Origin: Mycobacterium shigaense
Lineage (GTDB): Bacteria; Actinomycetota; Actinomycetes; Mycobacteriales; Mycobacteriaceae
Direction of reading: 5' to 3'
Assembly: GCF_002356315.1 (NCBI RefSeq)
Contig: NZ_AP018164.1
Span: 4,030,001 to 4,094,000 of the forward strand
Length of the DNA: 64,000 bases
The notes beneath the pieces are model-generated. The model was not told the DNA's origin. It searched no databases and saw only the letters and a program-made list of their open reading frames with translations. The position numbers and the translations under genes were made by a program. The stretch's first letter is position 1. Each line of letters opens with the position of its first letter. Positions 25,543 through 34,132 of this stretch are shown piece after piece.

Positions 25543-26124
25543 TCAACCGGCCCCCGACGGAACCCAGCAGGCGGCGATGTGGTCGTCGACCATCCCGGTC
25601 GCCTGCATCAGCGCATAGGCGGTGGTGGGCCCAACGAATCGGAAGCCACGGCGCTTGAGCTCGGCCGCCATCGCCTTCGATTCGGCGGTGGCCGCAGGGA
25701 TTTCGGACGTCTCGGCGGGCCGCGGCCGCGGCGGCGGCGCGAACGACCACAGCAGGTCGGACAGGTCTTCGGACGACCCGAGCTCGGCGACCGCGCGCGC
25801 GTTGGCGATCGTCGCGTCGATCTTGGCCCGGTTGCGGACGATCCCCGCGTCCGCCATCAGCCGTGCCACGTCGGCGTCGGTGTACCGGGCGATCTTCTCC
25901 GCGTCGAACCCGTCGAAGGCCCGCCGGAAATTCTCCCGCTTGCGCAAGATCGTCAGCCAGGACAGCCCGCTCTGGAAGGCCTCCAGGCTCATCCGCTCGA
26001 ACAGCGCCACCCCGCCGCGCAGCGGGCGGCCCCACTCCTGGTCGTGGTAGTTGCGGTACAGGTCGAAATCGGGGCCGGGCCGAAGATTGGCCCAGCTGCA
26101 GCGCACCCGATCGTCGTCGCTCAC
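25543..26124 (-). CDS. tagA: DNA-3-methyladenine glycosylase I
   Basis: Base-excision enzyme that removes 3-methyladenine, 193 residues. Zinc ligands are visible: Cys in VRCSWAN and His in YHDQEWG near the N-terminus, and His and Cys in DDHIAACWV near the C-terminus. The helix-hairpin region and GLSWLTILRKRENFRRAF are typical of Tag. GTG or ATG start at 26124 overlaps the end of the DivIVA-domain gene (ATGA). Confidence 0.94.
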   Translation of the reverse strand: MSDDDRVRCSWANLRPGPDFDLYRNYHDQEWGRPLRGGVALFERMSLEAFQSGLSWLTILRKRENFRRAFDGFDAEKIARYTDADVARLMADAGIVRNRAKIDATIANARAVAELGSSEDLSDLLWSFAPPPRPRPAETSEIPAATAESKAMAAELKRRGFRFVGPTTAYALMQATGMVDDHIAACWVPSGAG

Positions 26125-26474
26125 ACTGAATCCTGACGGTCCTGGCTGTCGTCGAGTTCCACCGGATTGCTGCCGGCCTGGTCTTCGGGCGGGCCCTGGA
26201 CCGCGGCCAGCTGGCCGCGCAGCGCCTCGAGCTCGCGGGCCAGCCGGTCCAGCACCCAGTCCACCTCGCTGGTCTTGTAGCCGCGCAGCACCTGGGTGAA
26301 CTTCACCGCGTCGACGTCGGTTCCGGTGACTCCGTAGGCGGGCAACACGGTCGCGGTCGTCCCCCGGGGCAGAGGCGGCAACTGCTCGCCGCGACCGAAC
26401 AGCAGGCTTGCCGCGCCGAACAGCACGATCGCGACGAGGACCAGTACGACCAGGTACAGCAACACCAGAGCCAC
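26121..26474 (-). CDS. DivIVA-domain membrane protein (Rv1209-like)
   Basis: A 117-residue protein with one N-terminal membrane helix (LVLLYLVVLVLVAIVLFGAASLLF) and a short DivIVA-type segment (VKFTQVLRGYKTSEVDWVLD, then a coiled coil LARELEALRGQL). An acidic tail follows. It may act at curved or growing membrane, but that is inference from the domain. It is downstream of gpgS and overlaps tagA by 4 bp. Confidence 0.86.
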   Translation of the reverse strand: MALVLLYLVVLVLVAIVLFGAASLLFGRGEQLPPLPRGTTATVLPAYGVTGTDVDAVKFTQVLRGYKTSEVDWVLDRLARELEALRGQLAAVQGPPEDQAGSNPVELDDSQDRQDSV

Positions 26475-26521
26475 GCCGCCATCTTGCCCTAAGGCAGCGA
26501 CGGTTCAGCTGAGCGTGGGCC

Positions 26522-27526
26522 CTATAGCGGCTGGATGACGTTCATCGGCGGCCGGTCCACCAGCGACACCAGCGAGGTGCGTTGGGTGTAGCCCGAATCG
26601 CCGGGGCCGGCGGGCACGAACTGCGTCAACCCCACCCCGGAGTCGGGGATGCCGCAGCGCGACAGCAAGGTGGCGATGACCTGGCGGCTCATCACGCCCA
26701 GCTCGGCGAGCGGCCGGTTGCGGTGCGCCCGCACCCCGAGGTTGACCTGGGCGATCGCGTCCAGACCCAGCCGGTCGAAGATGTCGACCAGCAGGCCGAT
26801 CTCCACGCCGTAGCCCGGCGCGAACGGCAGCGACCTCAGCAATTCCCGGCTGGCCGCGTACTCGCCGCCCAGGGGCTGTACCACGCAGCCGAGTTCGGGC
26901 CGCAGCGCCGAGAGTAACGGCCGGGCCACCAGCTCGGTGACCCGGCCACCGCCGGTGGCACTGACGTCGCCGCCGACATCCCCGACGTCGCTGAGCTCGC
27001 TGCCCCGCAGCGGCCGCCGGTAGAAGCTCTTGACCAGGTGAATGCCGTCGCCGGTGAGCAGCGGGCCGACCAGCCACGGCACGAACATCGGGTGCGGGTC
27101 GATCAGGTCGGAATCGACGAACACCACGATGTCGCCGCGGGCGGCCGCGAGCGAGCGCCACAACGCCTCCCCCTTGCCGGGCCGGATCGGCACCTCGGGC
27201 AAGGCCTGCTCGCGGCTGATCACGCGGGCACCGGCCGCGACGGCGCGGATCTCGGTGTCGTCGGTGGACCCGGAGTCCAACACGATCAGCTCGTCGACCA
27301 GGCCGTCGACCAGCGGCGAGATGCTTTCGATCACCGAGGCGATGGTGTCTTCCTCGTCGAGGGCCGGCAGCACCACCGAGATGGTCCGCCCCGCCTTCGC
27401 GGCTTCCAGTTCGGCGATGGTCCAGCCCGGACGGGTCCGCCGGTCGTCGGCCAGCCACACGTCCCCGGGGCGGGCGGCGATGGCGCCGCTGGCGAGATCG
27501 CGGGCGACCAGATCCGATGCGGTCAT
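26522..27526 (-). CDS. gpgS: Glucosyl-3-phosphoglycerate synthase
   Basis: A 334-residue GT81 retaining glycosyltransferase that transfers glucose to 3-phosphoglycerate, the first step to methylglucose lipopolysaccharide. The GT-A domain has SVVLPALDEEDTIASVI and the metal motif VFVDSDLIDPHP. The acceptor loop is LVKSFYRRPL, and ATGGGRVTELVARPLL follows. Compared with the M. tuberculosis protein, an Asp/Gly-rich insert (SDVGDVGGDVS) lies before ATGGG. ATG 27526 overlaps the folP2 stop. Confidence 0.94.
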   Translation of the reverse strand: MTASDLVARDLASGAIAARPGDVWLADDRRTRPGWTIAELEAAKAGRTISVVLPALDEEDTIASVIESISPLVDGLVDELIVLDSGSTDDTEIRAVAAGARVISREQALPEVPIRPGKGEALWRSLAAARGDIVVFVDSDLIDPHPMFVPWLVGPLLTGDGIHLVKSFYRRPLRGSELSDVGDVGGDVSATGGGRVTELVARPLLSALRPELGCVVQPLGGEYAASRELLRSLPFAPGYGVEIGLLVDIFDRLGLDAIAQVNLGVRAHRNRPLAELGVMSRQVIATLLSRCGIPDSGVGLTQFVPAGPGDSGYTQRTSLVSLVDRPPMNVIQPL

Positions 27527-28398
27527 GCGAGCCCCCGCACGGTGCGCGTCGGCGGGCGCGTGCCCTGGATCGAGGCCACCATCTCCAAAACCCGCCGGGT
27601 GGCCGCGACCTCGTGCACCCGGAAAATCCGTACCCCGGCGGCGGCCGCCAGCGCGGTGGCGGCAAGTGTTCCCTCGAGCCGTTCGGTCAGTTCCACACCC
27701 AGAGTCTCCCCGACGAAGTCCTTGTTGCTCAAAGCCATCAGCACCGGCCACCCGGTCTTAACAAGGTCGGCCACGTGACGCAACAGCAGCAGCCCGTGAA
27801 AGGTGTTCTTGCCGAAGTCGTGGGTCGGGTCGATCAGCACCCGGTCGCGGGCGACGCCCGCGACGACCGCGCGCTCGGCGGCGGCGGTGACCTGGCGGAT
27901 CACGTCGTCGACGACTCCGCGGGTGCTGGTTCCGTAGCTGATTCGGAAGGGCCGGGTGCGCGGCCGGGCGCCGCCGGTGTGCGAGCACACCAGGCCGGCA
28001 CCGAATTCGGCGGCCACCTCGGGCAGCGCGGGGTCGACGCCGCCCCAGGTGTCGTTGATCAGGTCCGCGCCCGCCGCGCAGGCGACCTTGGCGACCTCGG
28101 CGCGCCAGGTGTCGGCGCTGATCAGCTGGTCCGGGTAGGCGTCACGCAGCCATTCGATGAACGGCACCAGACGGGCGATCTCGGTCTGCGGGTCGACGTC
28201 CTGTCCCGGCCCCGCCTTCACCCCGCCCACGTCGATGACGTCGGCCCCGTGCGCGACGGCCCGATGAACCGCGGCCTGGGCGGCTTCGTCGGCGAAGTGC
28301 GCACCCTTGTCGTAGAACGAGTCCGGCGTGCGATTGATGATCGCCATGATCAGCGCGCGATCGGCTGCGACCGGCCGGCCGCACAGATTTGACTGCAC
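27523..28398 (-). CDS. folP2: FolP2, dihydropteroate synthase homologue
   Basis: TIM-barrel protein of about 291 residues related to dihydropteroate synthase. ALIMAIINRTPDSFYDKG is near the N-terminus, with DVIDVGGVKAGPG, INDTWGGVDP and LIDPTHDFGKNTFHG after it. The M. tuberculosis homologue is reported to lack synthase activity, so a folate role is doubtful. GTG 28398 was chosen because the conserved LCGRPV begins 4 residues later; upstream codons are possible. It is coupled to gpgS by ATGA. Confidence 0.88.
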   Translation of the reverse strand: MQSNLCGRPVAADRALIMAIINRTPDSFYDKGAHFADEAAQAAVHRAVAHGADVIDVGGVKAGPGQDVDPQTEIARLVPFIEWLRDAYPDQLISADTWRAEVAKVACAAGADLINDTWGGVDPALPEVAAEFGAGLVCSHTGGARPRTRPFRISYGTSTRGVVDDVIRQVTAAAERAVVAGVARDRVLIDPTHDFGKNTFHGLLLLRHVADLVKTGWPVLMALSNKDFVGETLGVELTERLEGTLAATALAAAAGVRIFRVHEVAATRRVLEMVASIQGTRPPTRTVRGLA

Positions 28399-28453
28399 CC
28401 GTCCATGGTGCCTGGTCGCCGGAGGAACTTGGGATCCGGTCGGACCGACCTGG

Positions 28454-28775
28454 TTGACGGGCCATCCCTGCCGGGCCCTTGGCGTAGTCGGTGCAGTGTT
28501 CGGAGTCGCGGTGCTCGGCGCTGGTGTGGCGAGCGCCGATAGCCCGGTGCGGTTGAAAAGCCGATTCGGCGATGTCTGCCTGGACGTCTGTTGGGATCCG
28601 CTCGGGACCAGCTGGACCATCCAGCCCAACGGCTGGGTCACGAGTCAATTTACTTACGGGCTGCTTACTTACGGGCTGCCTCACCGTCCTCGGCGGCCCC
28701 GGTCCCGGGACTCTCGTGTCTACACGCCCTTGCAACGGCGATGGACCCGAGCAGGGGTGGAACAGCGTTCCGTAA
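28454..28775 (+). pseudogene. Degenerate secreted protein, lectin-like, frame lost
   Basis: From TTG 28454 the plus strand encodes a clear signal peptide (GVVGAVFGVAVLGAGVASA) and a mature start DSPVRLKSRFGDVCLDVC. The expected C-terminal signature PCNGDGPEQGWN is present only in another frame, at about 28725-28766. That pattern recalls small mycobacterial secreted proteins with a ricin-B-like QxW motif. A 15-bp tandem duplication (28651-28680) lies between. No good start codon with ribosome site was found. I read it as a decaying gene. Confidence 0.5.
28650..28680 (+). repeat. 15-bp tandem duplication
   Basis: TTACTTACGGGCTGC occurs twice in direct succession inside the degenerate secreted-protein gene. 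The duplication keeps the frame, so it does not itself explain the frame loss. Confidence 0.8.
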
Positions 28776-28780
28776 CCGGC

Positions 28781-30565
28781 TCAGCCCTGCGGTCGCTTAC
28801 CGCCCGCAACTTCTTGCGGATACTCGTCGTAGTAGGGCACGTAGCCCTCATCGCGGCCGGCCAGGACGTAGAGCGGATCGGCCACGCCGGGGCCGTAGGC
28901 CTGTTCGCGCAGCTCGACCTTGCGGCTCTTGAAGGTCGTGGTGTGCTCCAGCGACTCCACCACCCGCACGAACAGCGGCAGCGCGTAGGAGGGCAGCTCG
29001 TCGTACACCGAGCGGGCCAGCGACTTGCCGTCGAACTCGGCGCCGTCGCGCAGCTTGACCGCGGCCATCCCGGCGCGGCCGCCGGTGTCCGGGATCTCGA
29101 CGCCGAAGACCGTGCACTCCTCGACGGACTTGTTCGACGCCAGCGCCGCCTCGACCTGCGTGGTCGCGACGTTCTCGCCCTTCCAGCGGAAGGTGTCGCC
29201 GAGCCGGTCGACGAACGCGGCGTGTCCCATGCCCTGCGGACTCATCACGTCGCCGGAGTTGAACCAGCAGTCACCCTCACGAAAGGCGTTGCGCACCAAC
29301 TTCTTTTCGCTGGACTCCCGGTCGGTGTAACCGTCGAACGGCTGCAGCCGGTTGACCGGGCTGAGCAGCAGGCCGGGTTGGCCGGCGGGCACCCGGACCA
29401 CGCGGCCGTCGTCGTCGCGCAGCGGGGCGCCGGTGTCCGGGTCGTACTGCACGTAGGCCAGCGGCGTCGGCGAGACGCCGGTGGTCCGCGGCACGTTGAA
29501 GATGTTGATGAAGGCGGCATTGCCCTCGCTGGAGGCGTAGAACTCGCACACCCGCGCGATGCCGAACCGGTCGGTGAAGTCGTCCCAGATCTCCGGGCGC
29601 AGGCCGTTGCCCGCGACCAGCCGGACCTTGTGCCCGCGGTCGGTGGGCTTGACCGGCTGGTTGAGCAGATACCGGCAGATCTCCCCGATGTAGATGAACG
29701 CCGTGGCCTCGCCGGCGATCACCTCGTCCCAGAACCGGGAGGCCGAGAACGACTTGCCCAGGGCCAGCGTCGCGCCGGAGTTGATCACCGACGACACCGC
29801 GACCGTCAGGGCGTTGTTGTGGTACAGCGGCAGGCAGCTGTACAGCGTGTCGGAACTCCTCAGCCGCAAACCGAGTCCCCCGAACGCGGCCAGCGCGGCC
29901 AGCCAGCGCCGGTGCGTCATCACGCTGGCCTTCGGGTATCCGGTGGTGCCCGAGGTGAAGATGTAAAACGCCGGGTCGCGGGCCTGCACCGTCGACACCG
30001 ACGCGGGATTGGCGGCCGGCGCGCCGACGGCGAAGCGGTCCAGGTCCTCGATGGTCAGCGTCGCGGTGACGGCCGGGGCGCCGCTCTCGGTGACGGCGCT
30101 GACCAAGTCGGTCTCGGCGACCAGCACCTTGGCGTTGAGCAGGCCGAGGCTGTGGGCCAGCACGTCGCCACGCTGGTGGTAGTTCAGCATCCCGGCGACG
30201 GCGCCGCACTTGACCGCGGCCAGCATGGCCAGCACCGTGTGCGGCGAATTGCGCAGCATGATCGCGACGACGTCGCCGTGCCCGACACCACGCGCGGCCA
30301 GGACGGCGGCGTAGCGGTTGGCGGCCGCGTTGGCTTCGCCGTAGGTCAGCTGCTGATCGCCGAAGCGCAGAAAGACCCGGTCGGCAAAGCGGGCGGCACG
30401 GTCCTGGAAGACCGCACCGATCGACTTGTGCGAACTCGGACGGGCCACCAGCCCGGTCAGTGCTCCCCGCACGATGGTCGGCAGGTCCGTCAGCACGCTC
30501 GGCAGCGCCGACGCGATGTCGGTCAGACCGACCGCCTTGCGCGCTCCCCCGTTGTGATCGGACAC
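28781..30565 (-). CDS. fadD6: Fatty-acid-CoA ligase/transporter FadD6 (FATP family)
   Basis: Activates long-chain fatty acids to acyl-CoA, 594 residues. The AMP-binding motif is YIFTSGTTGYPKASVMTH near residue 195, followed by YSCLPLYHNNAL, the adenine loop EFYASSEGN, and the hinge GDTFRWKGENVATTQVE. It is closest to the FATP type rather than classical FadDs. GTG 30565 has GAGGAA upstream and aligns with the remembered M. tuberculosis N-terminus; a start at 30592 would add nine residues. Confidence 0.94.
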   Translation of the reverse strand: MSDHNGGARKAVGLTDIASALPSVLTDLPTIVRGALTGLVARPSSHKSIGAVFQDRAARFADRVFLRFGDQQLTYGEANAAANRYAAVLAARGVGHGDVVAIMLRNSPHTVLAMLAAVKCGAVAGMLNYHQRGDVLAHSLGLLNAKVLVAETDLVSAVTESGAPAVTATLTIEDLDRFAVGAPAANPASVSTVQARDPAFYIFTSGTTGYPKASVMTHRRWLAALAAFGGLGLRLRSSDTLYSCLPLYHNNALTVAVSSVINSGATLALGKSFSASRFWDEVIAGEATAFIYIGEICRYLLNQPVKPTDRGHKVRLVAGNGLRPEIWDDFTDRFGIARVCEFYASSEGNAAFINIFNVPRTTGVSPTPLAYVQYDPDTGAPLRDDDGRVVRVPAGQPGLLLSPVNRLQPFDGYTDRESSEKKLVRNAFREGDCWFNSGDVMSPQGMGHAAFVDRLGDTFRWKGENVATTQVEAALASNKSVEECTVFGVEIPDTGGRAGMAAVKLRDGAEFDGKSLARSVYDELPSYALPLFVRVVESLEHTTTFKSRKVELREQAYGPGVADPLYVLAGRDEGYVPYYDEYPQEVAGGKRPQG

Positions 30566-30598
30566 GTGATTCCTCGATTCCCGGTTACGCACCCGACT

Positions 30599-31159
30599 TC
30601 ACGGCGCGCACGCCTCAAGCGCGGCACTCACCTTATCGACCAGCACCAGCCGGTCCATCGCCAACTGCGAGATGTACCCGTTGTCGAGCAGCCCGTTCAG
30701 CCAGAGCCACAGGCCTTCGTAGTGTCCCCAGGGATCCAGCATCACGACGGGCTTGTGGTGCATGCCCAGGTAGCCGGTCGTCCACGCCTCGAACAGCTCG
30801 TCGAGGGTGCCGACGCCGCCGGGCAGCACGATGAACGCGTCGGAGCGGTCTTCCATGATCCGCTTCCGGTCGCGCATGGTGTCGGTGACGATCAGCTCGT
30901 CGGCCGCGGCGTCGGCGATCTCGCGGCGCATCAACTGTTGCGGAATGACGCCGACGGTCCGCCCGCCGCGCGCCCGCGCCGCCGTCGACACCGCGCCCAT
31001 CGCCGACACGTGGCCGCCGCCCCACACCAGCGTCCAGCCCCGCTCGGCTATCGCCTCGCCGAGTTCGCTGCTCAGTTCCAGCAATTCGGGGTGGGTGGGA
31101 CCGGACGCGCAATACACGCAGACCGCCCATGTGCGTACGGAGTCGCGTTGCGCGGGCAT
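30599..31159 (-). CDS. LOG-family cytokinin-activating phosphoribohydrolase (Rv1205-like)
   Basis: A 186-residue Rossmann protein with the LOG signature PGGVGTLDELFEAWT and the upstream WGGGHVSAMGAVS. LOG proteins cleave cytokinin riboside monophosphates; the M. tuberculosis homologue is linked to cytokinin production and proteasome-deficient phenotypes. ATG 31159 gives the family length. It lies 33 bp upstream of fadD6 on the same strand. Confidence 0.92.
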   Translation of the reverse strand: MPAQRDSVRTWAVCVYCASGPTHPELLELSSELGEAIAERGWTLVWGGGHVSAMGAVSTAARARGGRTVGVIPQQLMRREIADAAADELIVTDTMRDRKRIMEDRSDAFIVLPGGVGTLDELFEAWTTGYLGMHHKPVVMLDPWGHYEGLWLWLNGLLDNGYISQLAMDRLVLVDKVSAALEACAP

Positions 31160-31220
31160 ATCCGCCAAAGGTAGACCAACCCTGACGGCCGTCGCCGGGT
31201 TGGGCACAAAAGCTGGGCAA

Positions 31221-31226
31221 TAAAAT
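31221..31226 (+). promoter_or_regulatory. Putative leaderless -10 element
   Basis: TAAAAT with a 7-nt gap to ATG 31234, in the 74-bp divergent spacer with the LOG gene. The hexamer is AT-rich in a GC-rich setting, which makes it one of the clearer examples here. Confidence 0.55.
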
Positions 31227-31233
31227 CTGGCTG

Positions 31234-33375
31234 ATGCCGATTCGATGGAACGTCCCCCAGCACGAGGCCGCCCTGGCCCAGCTCGACGCGGTGCTGGGTG
31301 ACCCGGCCCGGCCGGGTGCGATCGTGCTCGGGCCCGACGGCATCGGCAAGTCCACGTTGGCGCGGTTGGCCGCCGAACACTTCAGCCAGCGCTACCCCGA
31401 CACAATCGTGCGCTGGGTGACCGGAACCCCGACCGAGCGCGTGGTCCCGTTCGGCGCCTTTGGCCATCTGGTCGAGATCGCCGACATCGGCAAGCCAGCC
31501 GCGCTGTTGCGTGCCGCCCGGGCGTCGCTGGCCCGCGATCCGCAGAGCCGCGTGCTGCTGGTGGTCGACGACGCCCATGATCTGGACATCCTGTCGGCCA
31601 CGCTGATCTACCAGTTCGCGCTGGCCGGCACCGTGCGGATGATCGTCACCGCCCGCGGCTCGGACCTAGCCGCGACGCCCGAGGCGATCGCGGCGCTGTG
31701 GTCCGACGGCCTGCTGGATCGCCTCGACATCGAGGCACCCGGCGACGCCACCAAGCCCGCGGACGCCGACGAGTTCATCGCCGAGTTACCCGCGCCGGCG
31801 CGGGCGGTGCTGAACTATCTGTGCGTGCAGGAGCCGCTGTCGGTCACCGATCTGATCATCCTGGCCGGCGACGGCGCGGTGTCCGAGGCGCAGGACTGGG
31901 GTGCGGTCGAGACCCGCGTGCGCGGCGACGACCCGGACGGCGCGGTGGTCTACACCGCTCATCCGTTGTTCGCCGAGCGGGCCCGCGCCGCGCTGGGCGC
32001 CGACGGTGCCCGGCGCTGCCGCACCGAGCTGGTCAACCGGCTCTCCCAGCACCCCACCGAGCGGCTCAGCGACCGGCTGCGGCTGGCCTCCCTGGCGGTC
32101 GACAGCGACGCCCCGCAACCGGTGGCCGACGTCGTCGCCGCGGCCGCGCAAGCGCTGCGGCTCGGCGACCTCGCCCTCGGGGAACGGCTGGCCCGATCGG
32201 CGTTCGACCGGTCGGGCGACGTGGCCGCGCGGCTGTTGCTGGCCAACACCCTGGCGTGGCGGGGCCGCGGCCGGGAGGCCGAGGCGCTGCTGGCCGCGCT
32301 CGACCCCGTGGGGCTCGCCGAACCCGAGCTGATGTCCTGGACGTTGCTGCGAGCGGCCAATCAGTTCTTCATGCTCAGCGAGCCGGAGCGGGCGACCGCG
32401 TTTCTGCAGACGATCCGCAATCGCGTCGCGGATGCCGGTCCGCGGATCACGCTGGACGCGTTGAGCGCCACCTTCGCGATGAACGCGGGCAGCCTCGGGC
32501 ATGCCGTCGACCTCGCGGGCGAGGTGCTGGCGTCGCCGGCCGCCGACGATCAGGCGGTGGCGTGGGCGGCCAGCGCGGCCGCGCTGTGCGCGGCGCGGCA
32601 GGGCCGCTTCGGCGACGTCGAGTCGCTAGCGCAGCGCGTGGCCCACGCCGAGCACCCCGGGCTGCTGCGCTTCACCGTCGGCCTCGGCCAGACCACCACG
32701 TTGGTGATGGCCGGTCGGCTCGAGACGGCGGCCGAACTCGCGCGGGAGTTCACCGATTTTGCCGAGCTGCAGCAGCCGGGCCGCGCGATCGGTGAGGTGC
32801 TGCTGGCCCACGTGCTGGTCGCCGCCGGTGAATTCGACCGGGCCGCAACGCTGCTCGGCCCGGCAAGCGCGACATTGGAACGCACCGGGTACTCGTGGGG
32901 GCCGCTGTCGCTGATGCTGCTGGCCACCGCGCTGGCCCAGCAGGGAAAGATTGCCGCGGCCGCGAAAGCGTTGAGCAGGGCGGAATCTCGACACGGAACC
33001 AAGTCGGCGCTGTTCGGCCCGGAACTCGGCGTGGCGCGGGCATGGCGGTTGGCCGCGGCGCGCGATGGGCACGGCGCCATCGCCGCGGCCCGCGACGCGG
33101 CCCGGATGGCCGAGCGCGGCCGGCAGCGCGGCGTCGCGCTGCGCGCCTGGCACGAGGCCGTCCGGCTCGGGGACACCCGCGCGGTGGATCCGCTGACCCG
33201 GTTGTGCGGCGAGATCGACTGCGTCGTGGGCCGCGCCGCGCTCGCGCACGCGCAGGCGCTCGCGGCCCACGACGCCTCGGCGCTGCGGGCGGTGTCGCAG
33301 GACCTGGCGGCGCTGGGCCTGAGGGCGGCGGCCGCCGACGCGGCCGCACAAGCCGAATCGGCGGCCGCGCATTGA
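31234..33375 (+). CDS. Large P-loop ATPase with helical-repeat C-terminus (Rv1204c-like)
   Basis: A 713-residue protein. Walker A GPDGIGKSTLARL is near residues 30-42 and Walker B SRVLLVVDDAHDLD near residues 105-118. From about residue 270 it is all-helical with Ala/Leu-rich TPR-like repeats to the end. This is the layout of LAL/MalT-type STAND regulators, but the C-terminal LuxR helix-turn-helix is absent. A signalling ATPase or scaffold role is inferred. No partner is evident from the neighbours. Confidence 0.85.
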   Translation: MPIRWNVPQHEAALAQLDAVLGDPARPGAIVLGPDGIGKSTLARLAAEHFSQRYPDTIVRWVTGTPTERVVPFGAFGHLVEIADIGKPAALLRAARASLARDPQSRVLLVVDDAHDLDILSATLIYQFALAGTVRMIVTARGSDLAATPEAIAALWSDGLLDRLDIEAPGDATKPADADEFIAELPAPARAVLNYLCVQEPLSVTDLIILAGDGAVSEAQDWGAVETRVRGDDPDGAVVYTAHPLFAERARAALGADGARRCRTELVNRLSQHPTERLSDRLRLASLAVDSDAPQPVADVVAAAAQALRLGDLALGERLARSAFDRSGDVAARLLLANTLAWRGRGREAEALLAALDPVGLAEPELMSWTLLRAANQFFMLSEPERATAFLQTIRNRVADAGPRITLDALSATFAMNAGSLGHAVDLAGEVLASPAADDQAVAWAASAAALCAARQGRFGDVESLAQRVAHAEHPGLLRFTVGLGQTTTLVMAGRLETAAELAREFTDFAELQQPGRAIGEVLLAHVLVAAGEFDRAATLLGPASATLERTGYSWGPLSLMLLATALAQQGKIAAAAKALSRAESRHGTKSALFGPELGVARAWRLAAARDGHGAIAAARDAARMAERGRQRGVALRAWHEAVRLGDTRAVDPLTRLCGEIDCVVGRAALAHAQALAAHDASALRAVSQDLAALGLRAAAADAAAQAESAAAH

Positions 33376-33406
33376 GGCGCGAGCCGCCGAGGACCCAGCA
33401 CCGCGT

Positions 33407-33412
33407 TACTGT
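33407..33412 (+). promoter_or_regulatory. Putative leaderless -10 element
   Basis: TACTGT with 6 nt to GTG 33419, the start of the frameshifted gene. Confidence 0.35.
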
Positions 33413-33418
33413 CGCGCC

Positions 33419-34116
33419 GTGCCCGTCGTCCGCTCCGCGCCGCGTTACTGGTTCTGGTCTCACGACGTCCTGCCCGACCAGGTGGCGGACCTGGCCATGC
33501 CCGGCATGCGATTACAGCGGCTGGTGAGCTACCGGCGCGGCGCACAGGCCAGTCGCCGATTCGCGGGGCTGTATTGGGACGACGACGGGGCGATCGCGGC
33601 CCCGTCACGCAGCTGGCTCGTTGACGCCGACGCCGACGTCGTGCCGGGTAGCGGGGCGGCTCGCTTCACATTGATTCTCGAGCCGCAACCCGCTCCGGCC
33701 CGGAGTTTTCATCCGGACCTCAGCGCCGCGGCCGTCGCCGAGCTGGTCGACGGCGGCTATGCGGTCGTGGACCTGGCCACCTACCTGCGGGGCGAGACCC
33801 GGGTATTCGCGGCGATCGTCGAATCGGGCACCGACCACCACGGCAGCTTCTTCCCCGCGTTGAGCGCCACCGAAGTGCGCAGGACGCTGGCCCCTCCGGC
33901 GTCCTGCCCACCCGGGTTCGCGCCTACCACTCGCCGGCCGGCTGGCGCCTCGCCGTCGTCGGGGAACGCGCTCGTGGCACCTCGTGGTCGGTACACGTCG
34001 ACCTCGACGGCGACGACGTGTCCGCCACGCTGGAGCAACACCGCGCCTACCCGCTGGACCTGGACGCTGTCGGGCACGGGTTGAGCGTTCGGTTCGCGGT
34101 CGTCGCCGGGGCCTGA
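33419..34116 (+). pseudogene. Frameshifted conserved protein (Rv1203c position)
   Basis: The first 159 codons from GTG 33419 read as a normal mycobacterial protein (PALSATEVRRTLAP). Beyond the C run at 33891-33894 this frame turns into Pro/Thr/Ser-rich sequence ending at 34084. The next frame continues plausibly: SGVLPTRVRAYHSPAGWRLA, then SWSVHVDLDGDDVSATLEQH, ending at TGA 34116. One C missing from the run would explain it. True mutation or sequencing error cannot be told apart here. No domain recognised. Confidence 0.75.
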
Positions 34117-34132
34117 TGCTGAAGGCCCGGCC

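Noticed and set aside
28779..31174. A continuous plus-strand frame of about 800 codons
   Set aside because: It is opposite fadD6 and the LOG gene, both of which carry full catalytic motifs; the plus frame is Arg/Gly/His-rich with no domain.
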